From Mycobacterium syngnathidarum (GTDB lineage Bacteria; Actinomycetota; Actinomycetes; Mycobacteriales; Mycobacteriaceae), in contig NZ_MLCL01000042.1 in assembly GCF_001942625.1 (NCBI RefSeq), forward strand, positions 29,223-93,222: a stretch of 64,000 nucleotides of DNA. Direction: 5' to 3'. Position 1 is the stretch's first letter. The number at the start of each line of letters is the position of its first letter. The notes beneath the pieces are model-generated. The model worked only from the letters and a program-made list of their open reading frames with translations, made no database searches and was not told the DNA's origin. The translations under genes and the position numbers were made by a program. Of the stretch, positions 55,179-64,000 are shown in pieces.

Positions 55179-56516
55179 ATGTCGATATTTATCGGGCAGC
55201 TGATCGGCTTTGCCGTCATCGCTTTCATCATCATCAAGTGGGTGGTGCCTCCGGTGCGGAACCTGATGCAGAAGCAACAGGAAGCCGTGCGGGTGGCCCT
55301 CGCAGAGAGTGCTGAGGCGGCGAAGAAACTCGCCGAGGCCGATGACATGCACGCCAAGGCACTCGCCGACGCCAAGGCCGAATCGGCCAAGGTGACCGAC
55401 GAGGCCACGCAGGACTCTGAGCGGATCACCGCTCAGCTGGCCGAGCAGGCGGGCACGGAGGCCGAGCGGATCAAGACGCAGGGTGCTCAGCAGGTTCAGC
55501 TGATGCGCCAGCAGCTCATCCGCCAGCTGCGGACCGGTCTGGGATCGGAGTCGGTCGCCAAGGCCGACGCCTTGGTGCGCGCACATGTCGCCGATCCGGC
55601 GGCCCGGATGGCGACGGTCGATCGCTTTTTGGCCGAGCTGGACCAGATGGCTCCGTCGGCCGCGGTGATCGACACCGCCGCGACGGCCAAGCTGCGCGCG
55701 GCCAGCCGTGAGTCGCTGGCGATCGTGGTCGACAAGTTCGACTCGGTCGCGGGCGGCCTGGACGCGTCCGGGCTGACCACGCTCGCCGATGATCTGAGCT
55801 CGGTGGCCAAGCTGCTGGTGTCGGAGTCGGCGCTCGCCAAGCACCTGGCCGAGCCGGCTGACGACACCGCCCCCAAGGTGCAGCTGCTGGAGCGTCTGCT
55901 GTCCGGCAAGGTCGGCGACACCGCGCTGGACGTGCTGCGGACTGCCGTCTCGCAGCGTTGGTCGATCGAATCGAACCTGGTCGACGCCATTGAACATGCC
56001 GCACGCCTGGCGCTGCTCAAGCGCGCCGAGACCGCAGGTGAAGTCGACGAGGTGGAGGACCAGCTGTTCCGGTTCGGCCGTCTGCTCGACACCGAGCCCA
56101 AGCTCTCGGCCCTGCTGAGTGACTACACCACACCGGCTGAAGGCCGAGTTGCCTTGCTGGACAAGGTGCTTGGCGGCAACACGGGTGTGAACGGAACCGC
56201 AGCGGCGCTGCTGACCCAGACTGTGGGCCTGCTGCGCGGGGAGCGTGCCGACGAGGCGGTCATCGACCTCGCCGAGCTCGCGGTGGCCCGCCGTGGCGAG
56301 GTGGTCGCGCACGTGACCGCCGCGGCCGACCTCTCCGATGCCCAGCGGACCCGGCTGTCGGAGGTGCTCACCCGCATCTACGGCCAACCGGTTTCGGTGC
56401 AGTTGCACGTCGACCCGGAACTGCTCGGTGGTCTGTCGATCACCGTCGGTGACGAAGTGATCGACGGCTCCATCGCATCCCGCCTGACCGCCGCTGCGAC
56501 ACAGTTGCCGGACTGA
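55179..56516 (+). CDS. atpH: F1Fo ATP synthase fused b'-delta subunit
   Basis: A 445-residue fusion found in mycobacteria: the first 160 or so residues are a b-like membrane helix ([19 protein letters not shown]) and coiled coil, the rest is the delta (OSCP) subunit that caps F1 (C-terminal [28 protein letters not shown]). It completes the peripheral stalk with AtpF. ATG 55179 abuts the atpF stop with no gap. Confidence 0.96.
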   Translation: MSIFIGQLIGFAVIAFIIIKWVVPPVRNLMQKQQEAVRVALAESAEAAKKLAEADDMHAKALADAKAESAKVTDEATQDSERITAQLAEQAGTEAERIKTQGAQQVQLMRQQLIRQLRTGLGSESVAKADALVRAHVADPAARMATVDRFLAELDQMAPSAAVIDTAATAKLRAASRESLAIVVDKFDSVAGGLDASGLTTLADDLSSVAKLLVSESALAKHLAEPADDTAPKVQLLERLLSGKVGDTALDVLRTAVSQRWSIESNLVDAIEHAARLALLKRAETAGEVDEVEDQLFRFGRLLDTEPKLSALLSDYTTPAEGRVALLDKVLGGNTGVNGTAAALLTQTVGLLRGERADEAVIDLAELAVARRGEVVAHVTAAADLSDAQRTRLSEVLTRIYGQPVSVQLHVDPELLGGLSITVGDEVIDGSIASRLTAAATQLPD

Positions 56517-56563
56517 TAACCCCCACGAACCACCCCAAGAACAAGGTAGGAAGACGAAAAACC

Positions 56564-58213
56564 ATGGCAGAGTTGACAATCTCGGCTGCTGATATCGAAG
56601 GTGCCATCGAGGATTACGTATCCTCGTTTTCCGCCGACACCGAGCGTGAAGAGATCGGCACCGTCGTCGACGCCGGTGACGGCATCGCTCACGTCGAGGG
56701 CCTGCCCTCGGTCATGACCCAGGAACTCCTTGAGTTCCCGGGCGGTGTGTTGGGTGTGGCGCTCAACCTCGACGAGCACAGCGTCGGCGCGGTGATCCTG
56801 GGTGAGTTCGAGAAGATCGAAGAGGGCCAGCAGGTCAAGCGCACCGGCGAGGTGCTCTCGGTGCCCGTCGGTGACGCCTTCCTCGGCCGCGTCGTCAACC
56901 CGCTGGGCCAGCCGATCGACGGCCAGGGCGACATCGAGGCCGAGGAGCGCCGTGCGCTCGAGCTGCAGGCCCCCTCGGTGGTGCAGCGCCAGAGCGTGTC
57001 CGAGCCGCTGCAGACCGGTGTCAAGGCGGTCGACGCCATGACCCCGATCGGTCGCGGTCAGCGTCAGCTGATCATCGGTGACCGCAAGACCGGCAAGACC
57101 GCGCTCTGCGTCGACACCATCCTCAACCAGCGTGAGGCCTGGGAGACCGGCGACCCCAAGCAGCAGGTGCGCTGCGTGTACGTCGCCGTCGGCCAGAAGG
57201 GTTCCACCATCGCCAGCGTGAAGCGCGCGCTGGAAGAGGGTGGCGCCATGGAGTACACCACCATCGTCGCGGCCCCGGCTTCGGACGCGGCCGGCTTCAA
57301 GTGGCTGGCTCCCTACACCGGTTCGGCCATCGGCCAGCACTGGATGTACAACGGCAAGCACGTGCTGATCGTCTTCGACGACCTGACCAAGCAGGCCGAG
57401 GCCTACCGCGCCATCTCGCTGCTGCTGCGCCGCCCGCCGGGCCGCGAGGCTTACCCGGGTGACGTCTTCTACCTGCACTCGCGTCTGCTGGAACGTTGCG
57501 CGAAGCTGTCCGACGAGCTCGGCGGTGGTTCGATGACCGGCCTGCCGATCATCGAGACCAAGGCCAACGACATCTCGGCCTACATCCCGACCAACGTCAT
57601 CTCCATCACCGACGGTCAGTGCTTCCTGGAGTCCGACCTGTTCAACCAGGGTGTGCGCCCGGCCGTCAACGTCGGTGTGTCGGTGTCCCGCGTCGGTGGT
57701 GCCGCTCAGATCAAGGCGATGAAAGAGGTTGCCGGCTCGCTGCGTCTGGACCTGTCGCAGTACCGCGAGTTGGAGGCCTTCGCGGCCTTCGCCTCCGATC
57801 TGGACGCCGCGTCGAAGGCTCAGCTGGACCGCGGTGTACGTCTGGTCGAGCTGCTCAAGCAGCCGCAGTACAGCCCGCTGGCCGTCGAGGATCAGGTCGT
57901 CGCGATCTTCCTCGGTACCCAGGGCCACCTCGACTCCGTTCCGGCCGAGGACGTGACCCGCTTCGTCGACGAACTGCTGGAGCACGTGAAGGCCAGCCAC
58001 GCCGACATCCTCAAGGGCATCAAGGAGTCCAAGAAGCTCTCCGAGGAGTCCGAAGCCAACCTTGTTGAGGTCATCAACGATTTCAAGAAGGGCTTCGCCG
58101 CCTCTGACGGCAGCTCCGTTGTGGTCAACGAAGCTGACGCCGAGGCGCTGGATCCCGAGGACCTTGAGAAGGAATCGGTCAAGGTCCGCAAGCCGGCACC
58201 CAAGAAGGCCTAG
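56564..58213 (+). CDS. atpA: F1Fo ATP synthase subunit alpha
   Basis: A 549-residue subunit with Walker A GDRKTGKT (172-179), non-catalytic nucleotide site. The C-terminal extension beyond the usual end (from about 515: [18 protein letters not shown]...) is the mycobacterial tail that in published structures suppresses ATP hydrolysis by hooking the rotor. ATG 56564 follows AAGGTAGGAAGACG. Confidence 0.97.
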   Translation: MAELTISAADIEGAIEDYVSSFSADTEREEIGTVVDAGDGIAHVEGLPSVMTQELLEFPGGVLGVALNLDEHSVGAVILGEFEKIEEGQQVKRTGEVLSVPVGDAFLGRVVNPLGQPIDGQGDIEAEERRALELQAPSVVQRQSVSEPLQTGVKAVDAMTPIGRGQRQLIIGDRKTGKTALCVDTILNQREAWETGDPKQQVRCVYVAVGQKGSTIASVKRALEEGGAMEYTTIVAAPASDAAGFKWLAPYTGSAIGQHWMYNGKHVLIVFDDLTKQAEAYRAISLLLRRPPGREAYPGDVFYLHSRLLERCAKLSDELGGGSMTGLPIIETKANDISAYIPTNVISITDGQCFLESDLFNQGVRPAVNVGVSVSRVGGAAQIKAMKEVAGSLRLDLSQYRELEAFAAFASDLDAASKAQLDRGVRLVELLKQPQYSPLAVEDQVVAIFLGTQGHLDSVPAEDVTRFVDELLEHVKASHADILKGIKESKKLSEESEANLVEVINDFKKGFAASDGSSVVVNEADAEALDPEDLEKESVKVRKPAPKKA

Positions 58214-58220
58214 GTAACCA

Positions 58221-59144
58221 ATGGCAGCCACACTTCGCGAGCTACGCGGGCGTATCCGCTCCGCCTCGTCGATCAAGAAGATCACGAAGGCGCAGGAGCT
58301 GATCGCCACGTCGCGGATCGCCAAGGCGCAGGCCCGAGTCGATGCGGCTCGGCCCTACTCCACCGAGATCACCAACATGCTCACCGAGCTGGCCGGGGCC
58401 AGCGCGCTGGATCACCCGTTGCTCGTCGAGCGGGAGAACGCCAAGCGGGCCGGTGTGCTGGTGGTGTCCTCGGACCGCGGTCTCTGCGGCGGTTACAACG
58501 CCAACGTGCTGCGCCGGGCCGAAGAACTTTTCTCGCTGCTGCGGGAAGAGGGCAAGAACCCGGTGCTCTACGTCGTGGGCCGGAAAGCTCTGGGCTACTA
58601 CAGCTTCCGGCAGCGCACGGTGACCGAGTCGTGGACCGGCTTCTCAGAGCGGCCCACCTACGAGGACGCCAAGGCGATCGCCGAAACCCTGGTGACGGCG
58701 TTCATGTCCGGCGCCGACGACGACGGCGACGACGCGGGAGCCGACGGCATCCTCGGAGTCGACGAACTGCACATCGTCTCCACCGAGTTCCGGTCCATGC
58801 TTTCGCAGACCGCCAACGCGCTGCGCATCGCACCGATGGTGGTCGAGTACGTCGGGGAGGCCGAAACCGGTCCGCACACGCTGTATTCGTTCGAGCCGGG
58901 CGCCGAGACCCTGTTCGACGCGCTGCTGCCGCGCTACATCGCCACCCGCGTGTACGCGGCGCTGCTGGAGGCAGCGGCCTCGGAGTCGGCTTCGCGCCGG
59001 CGCGCCATGAAGTCGGCCACCGACAACGCCGACGAACTGATCAAGGGACTCACGCTCGCGGCCAACCGCGAACGTCAGGCACAGATCACCCAGGAAATCA
59101 GCGAGATCGTGGGCGGCGCCAACGCGCTGGCCGACGCGCGCTAG
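58221..59144 (+). CDS. atpG: F1Fo ATP synthase subunit gamma
   Basis: A 307-residue central rotor shaft. N- and C-terminal long helices form the coiled coil. The acidic, Gly/Asp-rich insertion at about 164-179 ([16 protein letters not shown]) is the mycobacteria-specific loop implicated in blocking ATP hydrolysis. The start is 7 bp after atpA. Confidence 0.96.
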   Translation: MAATLRELRGRIRSASSIKKITKAQELIATSRIAKAQARVDAARPYSTEITNMLTELAGASALDHPLLVERENAKRAGVLVVSSDRGLCGGYNANVLRRAEELFSLLREEGKNPVLYVVGRKALGYYSFRQRTVTESWTGFSERPTYEDAKAIAETLVTAFMSGADDDGDDAGADGILGVDELHIVSTEFRSMLSQTANALRIAPMVVEYVGEAETGPHTLYSFEPGAETLFDALLPRYIATRVYAALLEAAASESASRRRAMKSATDNADELIKGLTLAANRERQAQITQEISEIVGGANALADAR

Positions 59145-59170
59145 CCGGACCAAAGACGAAAGCCTCGTAG

Positions 59171-60613
<1,443 letters not shown>

Positions 60614-60643
60614 CGGTAGTTCTCCGGCGAGAGGTGGTGTGGA

Positions 60644-61009
60644 ATGGCTGATTTGAACGTTGAGATCGTCGCCGTCGAGCGTGAGCTCTGGTCCGGCACC
60701 GCTACGTTCGTCTTCACCCGGACCACCGCTGGTGAGATCGGCATCCTGCCGCGCCACATTCCGTTGGTGGCACAGCTCGTCGACGATGCCATGGTGCGGG
60801 TCGAGCGGGAAGGCGAGGACGATCTGCGCATCGCCGTTGACGGCGGGTTCCTGTCGGTGACCGAGGAGACGGTCCGGATCCTGGTGGAGAACGCTCAGTT
60901 CGAATCCGAGATCAACGCCGACTCGGCCAAGCAGGACGCGGAGTCCGACGACGAGCAGACAGCGGCATGGGGCCGGGCGCGTCTGCGCGCCCTCGGCCAG
61001 ATCGACTGA
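60644..61009 (+). CDS. atpC: F1Fo ATP synthase subunit epsilon
   Basis: A 121-residue subunit at the rotor foot. The N-terminal beta-sandwich ([32 protein letters not shown]) is conserved; the C-terminal helix region is short and acidic ([18 protein letters not shown]), as in mycobacteria, where epsilon is a weak inhibitor. Confidence 0.96.
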   Translation: MADLNVEIVAVERELWSGTATFVFTRTTAGEIGILPRHIPLVAQLVDDAMVRVEREGEDDLRIAVDGGFLSVTEETVRILVENAQFESEINADSAKQDAESDDEQTAAWGRARLRALGQID

Positions 61010-61024
61010 CGACAGAGACGACAG

Positions 61025-61471
61025 ATGAGCGCGCCCATGATCGGCATGGTCGCGCTCATCTGCGTTCTGCTACTGGCTGTCGGTGCCCTGAGCTACCGAT
61101 TGTGGAAGTTGCGTCAGGTCGGCGGAACCGCGGGCATCCTGCGAGACTTTCCGGCCGAAGGCGGCCACGGCTGGCGTCACGGCGTGATGCGCTACCGCGG
61201 CGGGGAGGCCGGCTTCTACCGGCTGTCCAGCATGCGGTGGTGGCCCGACCGGCGACTGAGTCGCCGGGGGCTGGAAGTGGTGTCGCGCCGCGCCCCGCGT
61301 GGCGACGAGTTTGACATCATGACCGATGCAACGGTCGTTCTCGAACTCCGCGACAACAGCCCCGAGCGCCGGCGAGGCTACGAGATCGCCTTGGATCGGG
61401 GCGCCTTGACCGCATTCACGTCTTGGCTTGAGTCCCGGCCGTCACCACGGGCCCGGCGACGGAATTACTGA
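61025..61471 (+). CDS. DUF2550 family membrane protein (Rv1312-like)
   Basis: A 148-residue protein with one N-terminal membrane helix (about 3-24) and a small soluble domain rich in Arg and Trp (MRYRGGEAGFYRLSSMRWWPDRRLSRRGLEVV). DUF2550 proteins follow atpC in mycobacteria; the function is unknown. The start is 15 bp after atpC. It converges on the adenosyltransferase gene with a 7-bp overlap. Confidence 0.88.
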   Translation: MSAPMIGMVALICVLLLAVGALSYRLWKLRQVGGTAGILRDFPAEGGHGWRHGVMRYRGGEAGFYRLSSMRWWPDRRLSRRGLEVVSRRAPRGDEFDIMTDATVVLELRDNSPERRRGYEIALDRGALTAFTSWLESRPSPRARRRNY

Positions 61472-62037
61472 CCCGTACCGGGTTTCCAGAGCACGTCCCC
61501 ATCCGGGTTCGCCACCCGCGACAGGATGAACAGCAGATCCGACAGCCGGTTGAGGTACTTCGCCGGCAGGACACTGACCGAATCCCCGTGTTCCTGTACG
61601 GCGATCCATGCCGACCGTTCAGCTCGGCGGGCCACGGTCCGTGCGACGTGCAACAGGGCCGAGAGCGAACTGCCGCCGGGAAGGATGAACGAACTCAGCG
61701 CCGGCAGGGCTTCGTTGAACTCGTCGCACCACTTCTCGAGTCGGTCGATGTAGGTCTGAGAAATTCGCAGCGGTGGGTGCTCGGGGTTTTCCACGACGGG
61801 CGTGGACAGATCTGCACCGGCGTCGAACAGGTCATTTTGAATCTGCCTGAGCACTGCCAGGATTTGCTGATCGGGTTCGCCGAGGGCTACTGCAACCCCG
61901 ATGGCGGCGTTGACTTCGTCACAGTCGGCGTAGGCCGCCAATCTCGAATCATTCTTCGAAACCCTGCTGAAGTCGCTCAGTCCTGTCGTGCCGTCGTCGC
62001 CGGTGCGGGTATAGATACGGGTGAGATGAACCGCCAT
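61465..62037 (-). CDS. PduO-type cob(I)alamin adenosyltransferase
   Basis: A 190-residue trimeric helical enzyme that adenosylates cob(I)alamin with ATP to make coenzyme B12. The ATP-binding N-terminus [18 protein letters not shown] is intact, as is [10 protein letters not shown] and the C-terminal [12 protein letters not shown] and [16 protein letters not shown] 62037 starts directly before the first motif. Corresponds to Rv1314c; the transposase-like Rv1313c of M. tuberculosis is absent here. Confidence 0.93.
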   Translation of the reverse strand: MAVHLTRIYTRTGDDGTTGLSDFSRVSKNDSRLAAYADCDEVNAAIGVAVALGEPDQQILAVLRQIQNDLFDAGADLSTPVVENPEHPPLRISQTYIDRLEKWCDEFNEALPALSSFILPGGSSLSALLHVARTVARRAERSAWIAVQEHGDSVSVLPAKYLNRLSDLLFILSRVANPDGDVLWKPGTGQ

Positions 62038-62121
62038 AGCTGAACCGTACCGGGCTCGCGGACACGGCGGCCGGGCCCGCCGGATCTGTCCGAGCAGGCG
62101 GAAAGTCGACGGCGGGCTGTT

Positions 62122-62127
62122 TACACT
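62122..62127 (+). promoter_or_regulatory. -10 element (TACACT) of murA, leaderless
   Basis: TACACT fits TANNNT; its last T is 7 nt before the GTG at 62135, so murA mRNA is predicted leaderless. It is the same hexamer and spacing as before the GMC oxidoreductase gene at 209. Confidence 0.55.
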
Positions 62128-62134
62128 GACCGGC

Positions 62135-63391
62135 GTGAGCGAGCGTTTCTTGGTGACCGGAGGGAACCGGTTATCAGGCGAAGTTGCTGTCGGTGGCGCG
62201 AAGAACAGTGTGCTGAAACTGATGGCAGCCTCGTTGCTGGCCGAGGGCACCAGCACCATCACCAACTGCCCCGACATCCTTGATGTGCCGCTGATGGCCG
62301 AGGTATTGCGCGGGCTGGGGGCCACCGTCGAGTTGGACGGTGACACGGTGCGCATCACGTCACCCGACGAACCCAAGTACGACGCAGATTTCGCGGCGGT
62401 CCGGCAGTTCCGTGCCTCGGTGTGTGTGCTCGGCCCACTGGTCGGCCGGTGCAAGAAGGCGAAAGTCGCGCTTCCCGGCGGCGACGCCATCGGGTCGCGG
62501 CCGCTGGACATGCACCAGGCCGGGCTCCGCCAACTGGGAGCCACCTGCAATATCGAGCACGGCTGTGTGGTGGCCGAAGCCGATCACCTGCGGGGTGCCG
62601 AGATCCAACTGGAGTTCCCGTCAGTGGGGGCGACCGAGAACATCCTGATGGCCGCGGTGCTGGCCGAAGGCGTCACCACCATCCACAACGCGGCACGCGA
62701 GCCCGACATCGTCGACATCTGCGCGATGCTCAATCAGATGGGCGCCAAGGTCAGCGGCGCTGGGACGTCGACCCTGACGATCACGGGCGTCGACCGGCTC
62801 TATCCCACCGAACATCGAGTGATCGGTGACCGGATCGTCGCGGCGACCTGGGGGATCGCCGCGGCGATGACGCGCGGCGACATTTCGGTGACCGGCGTAG
62901 ACCCGCAGCACCTACAGCTGGTTCTCCACAAGCTGCACGACGCCGGCGCGACAGTGACCCAGAACGATGACGGTTTCCGGGTGGTGCAGTACGAGCGACC
63001 CAAGGCGGTGAACGTCGCGACGCTGCCCTTCCCCGGGTTTCCGACCGACCTGCAGCCGATGGCGATCGGTCTGGCCTCGGTGGCTGACGGCACGTCGATG
63101 ATCACCGAGAACGTGTTCGAAGCTCGCTTCCGGTTCGTCGAGGAGATGATCCGGCTGGGTGCTGATGCGCGAACCGACGGGCACCACGCTGTGGTACGGG
63201 GGATCCCGCAGCTTTCGAGTGCCCCGGTGTGGTCCTCGGATATCCGTGCCGGCGCCGGCCTGGTGCTCGCCGGGCTGGTCGCCGACGGTGAGACCGAGGT
63301 GCACGACGTCTTCCATATCGATCGCGGATATCCGTTGTTCGTGGAAAACCTGTTGAGCCTCGGAGCCGAGATCGAGAGGGTAGGCTCCTAG
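62135..63391 (+). CDS. murA: UDP-N-acetylglucosamine 1-carboxyvinyltransferase
   Basis: A 418-residue enzyme for the first committed step of peptidoglycan synthesis, transferring enolpyruvate to UDP-GlcNAc. The UDP-GlcNAc-binding [18 protein letters not shown] is near the start. The active-site loop reads [11 protein letters not shown], with Asp117 in place of the Cys that fosfomycin attacks, so it should be naturally fosfomycin-resistant, as known for mycobacteria. GTG start with a leaderless -10 element. Directly upstream of the rrn operon. Confidence 0.96.
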   Translation: MSERFLVTGGNRLSGEVAVGGAKNSVLKLMAASLLAEGTSTITNCPDILDVPLMAEVLRGLGATVELDGDTVRITSPDEPKYDADFAAVRQFRASVCVLGPLVGRCKKAKVALPGGDAIGSRPLDMHQAGLRQLGATCNIEHGCVVAEADHLRGAEIQLEFPSVGATENILMAAVLAEGVTTIHNAAREPDIVDICAMLNQMGAKVSGAGTSTLTITGVDRLYPTEHRVIGDRIVAATWGIAAAMTRGDISVTGVDPQHLQLVLHKLHDAGATVTQNDDGFRVVQYERPKAVNVATLPFPGFPTDLQPMAIGLASVADGTSMITENVFEARFRFVEEMIRLGADARTDGHHAVVRGIPQLSSAPVWSSDIRAGAGLVLAGLVADGETEVHDVFHIDRGYPLFVENLLSLGAEIERVGS

Positions 63392-63443
63392 GCAGCACGT
63401 TCGAGTCTGGCTTTCAGCCTCGAAATTGCGCTGACCAGCCGAT

Positions 63444-63473
63444 TTGACCTTAAAGGCTGGCGCGCGCTAATCT
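63444..63473 (+). promoter_or_regulatory. rrn promoter 1
   Basis: -35 TTGACC, 18-bp spacer, -10 TAATCT. Confidence 0.7.
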
Positions 63474-63519
63474 TTTGAAGTCGCCGCGGAGCGGGGAAAA
63501 CCCCCGGGGCCAGAGCGAC

Positions 63520-63549
63520 TTGACAAGCCAGCCGAGATCGTACTAAGCT
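63520..63549 (+). promoter_or_regulatory. rrn promoter 2
   Basis: -35 TTGACA, 18-bp spacer, -10 TAAGCT. Followed by GGCGAGGTTGCCTC, similar to the start region after promoter 3. Confidence 0.8.
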
Positions 63550-63595
63550 GGCGAGGTTGCCTCAGACCGGATGAAATAGGCCAGGATGAAGCAAC

Positions 63596-63625
63596 TTGAC
63601 TTGCCGGCAAAGTTCCAATTAAGCT
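63596..63625 (+). promoter_or_regulatory. rrn promoter 3 (nearest to 16S)
   Basis: -35 TTGACT, 18-bp spacer, -10 TAAGCT. Followed by GGTGGGGTTGCCCC, the conserved start region of mycobacterial rRNA transcripts, so probably the dominant promoter. Confidence 0.85.
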
Positions 63626-63631
63626 GGTGGG

Positions 63632-63875
63632 GTTGCCCCAAAACAGGGTGACAAAGCAGAAAAGTCTGTTGTTTGAGAACTCAATAGTGTGTTTGGTGGT
63701 TTTTGTTTGTTGTTTTTTGCCGCCCATCTTGGGGGACTCCCCGTCTTCCGTTCTTGGTGGGTGGTTTTGTTTTTTTGATGCCAGTTTGTTTGGTGTCTTT
63801 TGTTTGTGATCGGATTTTTCTGAATCTGAATTCTGCCTTCCATGTTTTTGGCTCCCTTTTTTAAAGGGAGGGTAG
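63632..63875 (+). other. rRNA leader with nut-like element and processing hairpin
   Basis: No protein gene is seen. The conserved GTTTGAGAACTCAATAGTG segment (near 63671-63690) is the antitermination-type element of mycobacterial rrn leaders. A T/G-rich stretch follows. A perfect 8-bp hairpin CTCCCTTT/AAAGGGAG (63852-63870) lies just before 16S and probably contributes to 5' processing. Confidence 0.75.
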
Positions 63876-64000
63876 TTTTTGTTTGGAGAGTTTGATCCTG
63901 GCTCAGGACGAACGCTGGCGGCGTGCTTAACACATGCAAGTCGAACGGAAAGGCCCTTCGGGGTACTCGAGTGGCGAACGGGTGAGTAACACGTGGGTGA
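63876..64000 (+). rRNA. rrs: 16S ribosomal RNA, 5' portion (runs off the window)
   Basis: The universal 5' sequence is present: GGAGAGTTTGATCCTGGCTC, then GACGAACGCTGGCGGCGTGC and the ACACATGCAAGTCGAACGG region. The 5' end is set at the T run before GTTTGGAGAG as in mycobacterial annotations; the E. coli-equivalent first base would be near 63880. Only about 125 bases are in the window. The helix-6 loop (AAAGGCCCTTCGGGGTACTCGAG) is short, as in mycobacteria. Confidence 0.97.

Noticed and set aside
56378..58324. A 648-codon open frame on the minus strand across atpA
   Set aside because: It is the antisense of a certain gene. In GC-rich DNA the strand opposite a coding frame often stays open; the product is rich in Gly/Val/Asp/His/Arg with no domain.

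Overview
The window is high-GC actinobacterial chromosome, almost certainly a fast-growing Mycobacterium (Mycolicibacterium type). The order oppABCD / cysD-cysNC / Rrf2 regulator / tRNA-Arg / argS-lysA-thrA-thrC-thrB / rho / rpmE-prfA-prmC-sua5-wecA / atpIBEFHAGDC / DUF2550 / cobO-like / murA / rrs matches the M. tuberculosis Rv1278-Rv1315-rrs segment as I remember it. The 86-residue AtpE with an MELDPNA start, the AtpF-H b-delta fusion, the AtpG acidic loop and Asp117 in MurA are mycobacterial hallmarks. No insertion sequence, phage or CRISPR array was seen.

Region 1 (1-9.1 kb): the end of an SMC-like ATPase gene, a GMC oxidoreductase, an alpha/beta hydrolase, and a minus-strand oligopeptide transporter operon (oppB-oppC-oppD-oppA plus a small unknown gene). 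Region 2 (9.1-17.6 kb) is accessory relative to M. tuberculosis. It holds three tandem paralogous single-span small proteins with Thr/Pro-rich tails, then a PhoP-type two-component pair and an envelope glycosylation set (GT39 enzyme, GT2-GtrA polyprenyl-phosphate sugar synthase, second GT39 enzyme). Region 3 (17.6-21.3 kb) is a sulfate activation operon, cysD-cysNC plus a CysQ-like phosphatase. It is preceded by a strong promoter and a leaderless 15-codon upstream ORF that is translationally coupled to cysD.

Region 4 (21.3-37.1 kb) is a mosaic of accessory metabolism and regulation. It contains an isochorismatase-like hydrolase, three lipoproteins, an F420-type deazaflavin oxidoreductase divergent from a ClC channel over two tandem palindromes, and MarR and Rrf2 regulators. 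It also has VOC, GNAT, nitronate monooxygenase and LLM enzymes, a Lia-like HK-RR-DUF4097 operon, a secreted protein with an 11-residue repeat, and a GntR regulator with an acyl-CoA dehydrogenase and a 24-bp palindrome. It ends at tRNA-Arg(CCG).

Region 5 (37.3-64 kb) is core: arginyl-tRNA synthetase and the lysine/threonine pathway in one tightly overlapping operon; Rho with a long leader; a TetR regulator divergent from an acyl-CoA ligase; translation and peptidoglycan/arabinogalactan genes; the whole F1Fo ATP synthase operon with a structured leader; murA; and the rrn operon with three consecutive promoters and the first 125 bases of 16S rRNA. Several genes (GMC oxidoreductase, cys leader ORF, isochorismatase, argS, murA) have a TANNNT -10 element 7-8 nt before the start codon, so they are predicted to be leaderless. 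Comparisons with named genomes are from memory; no search was run.
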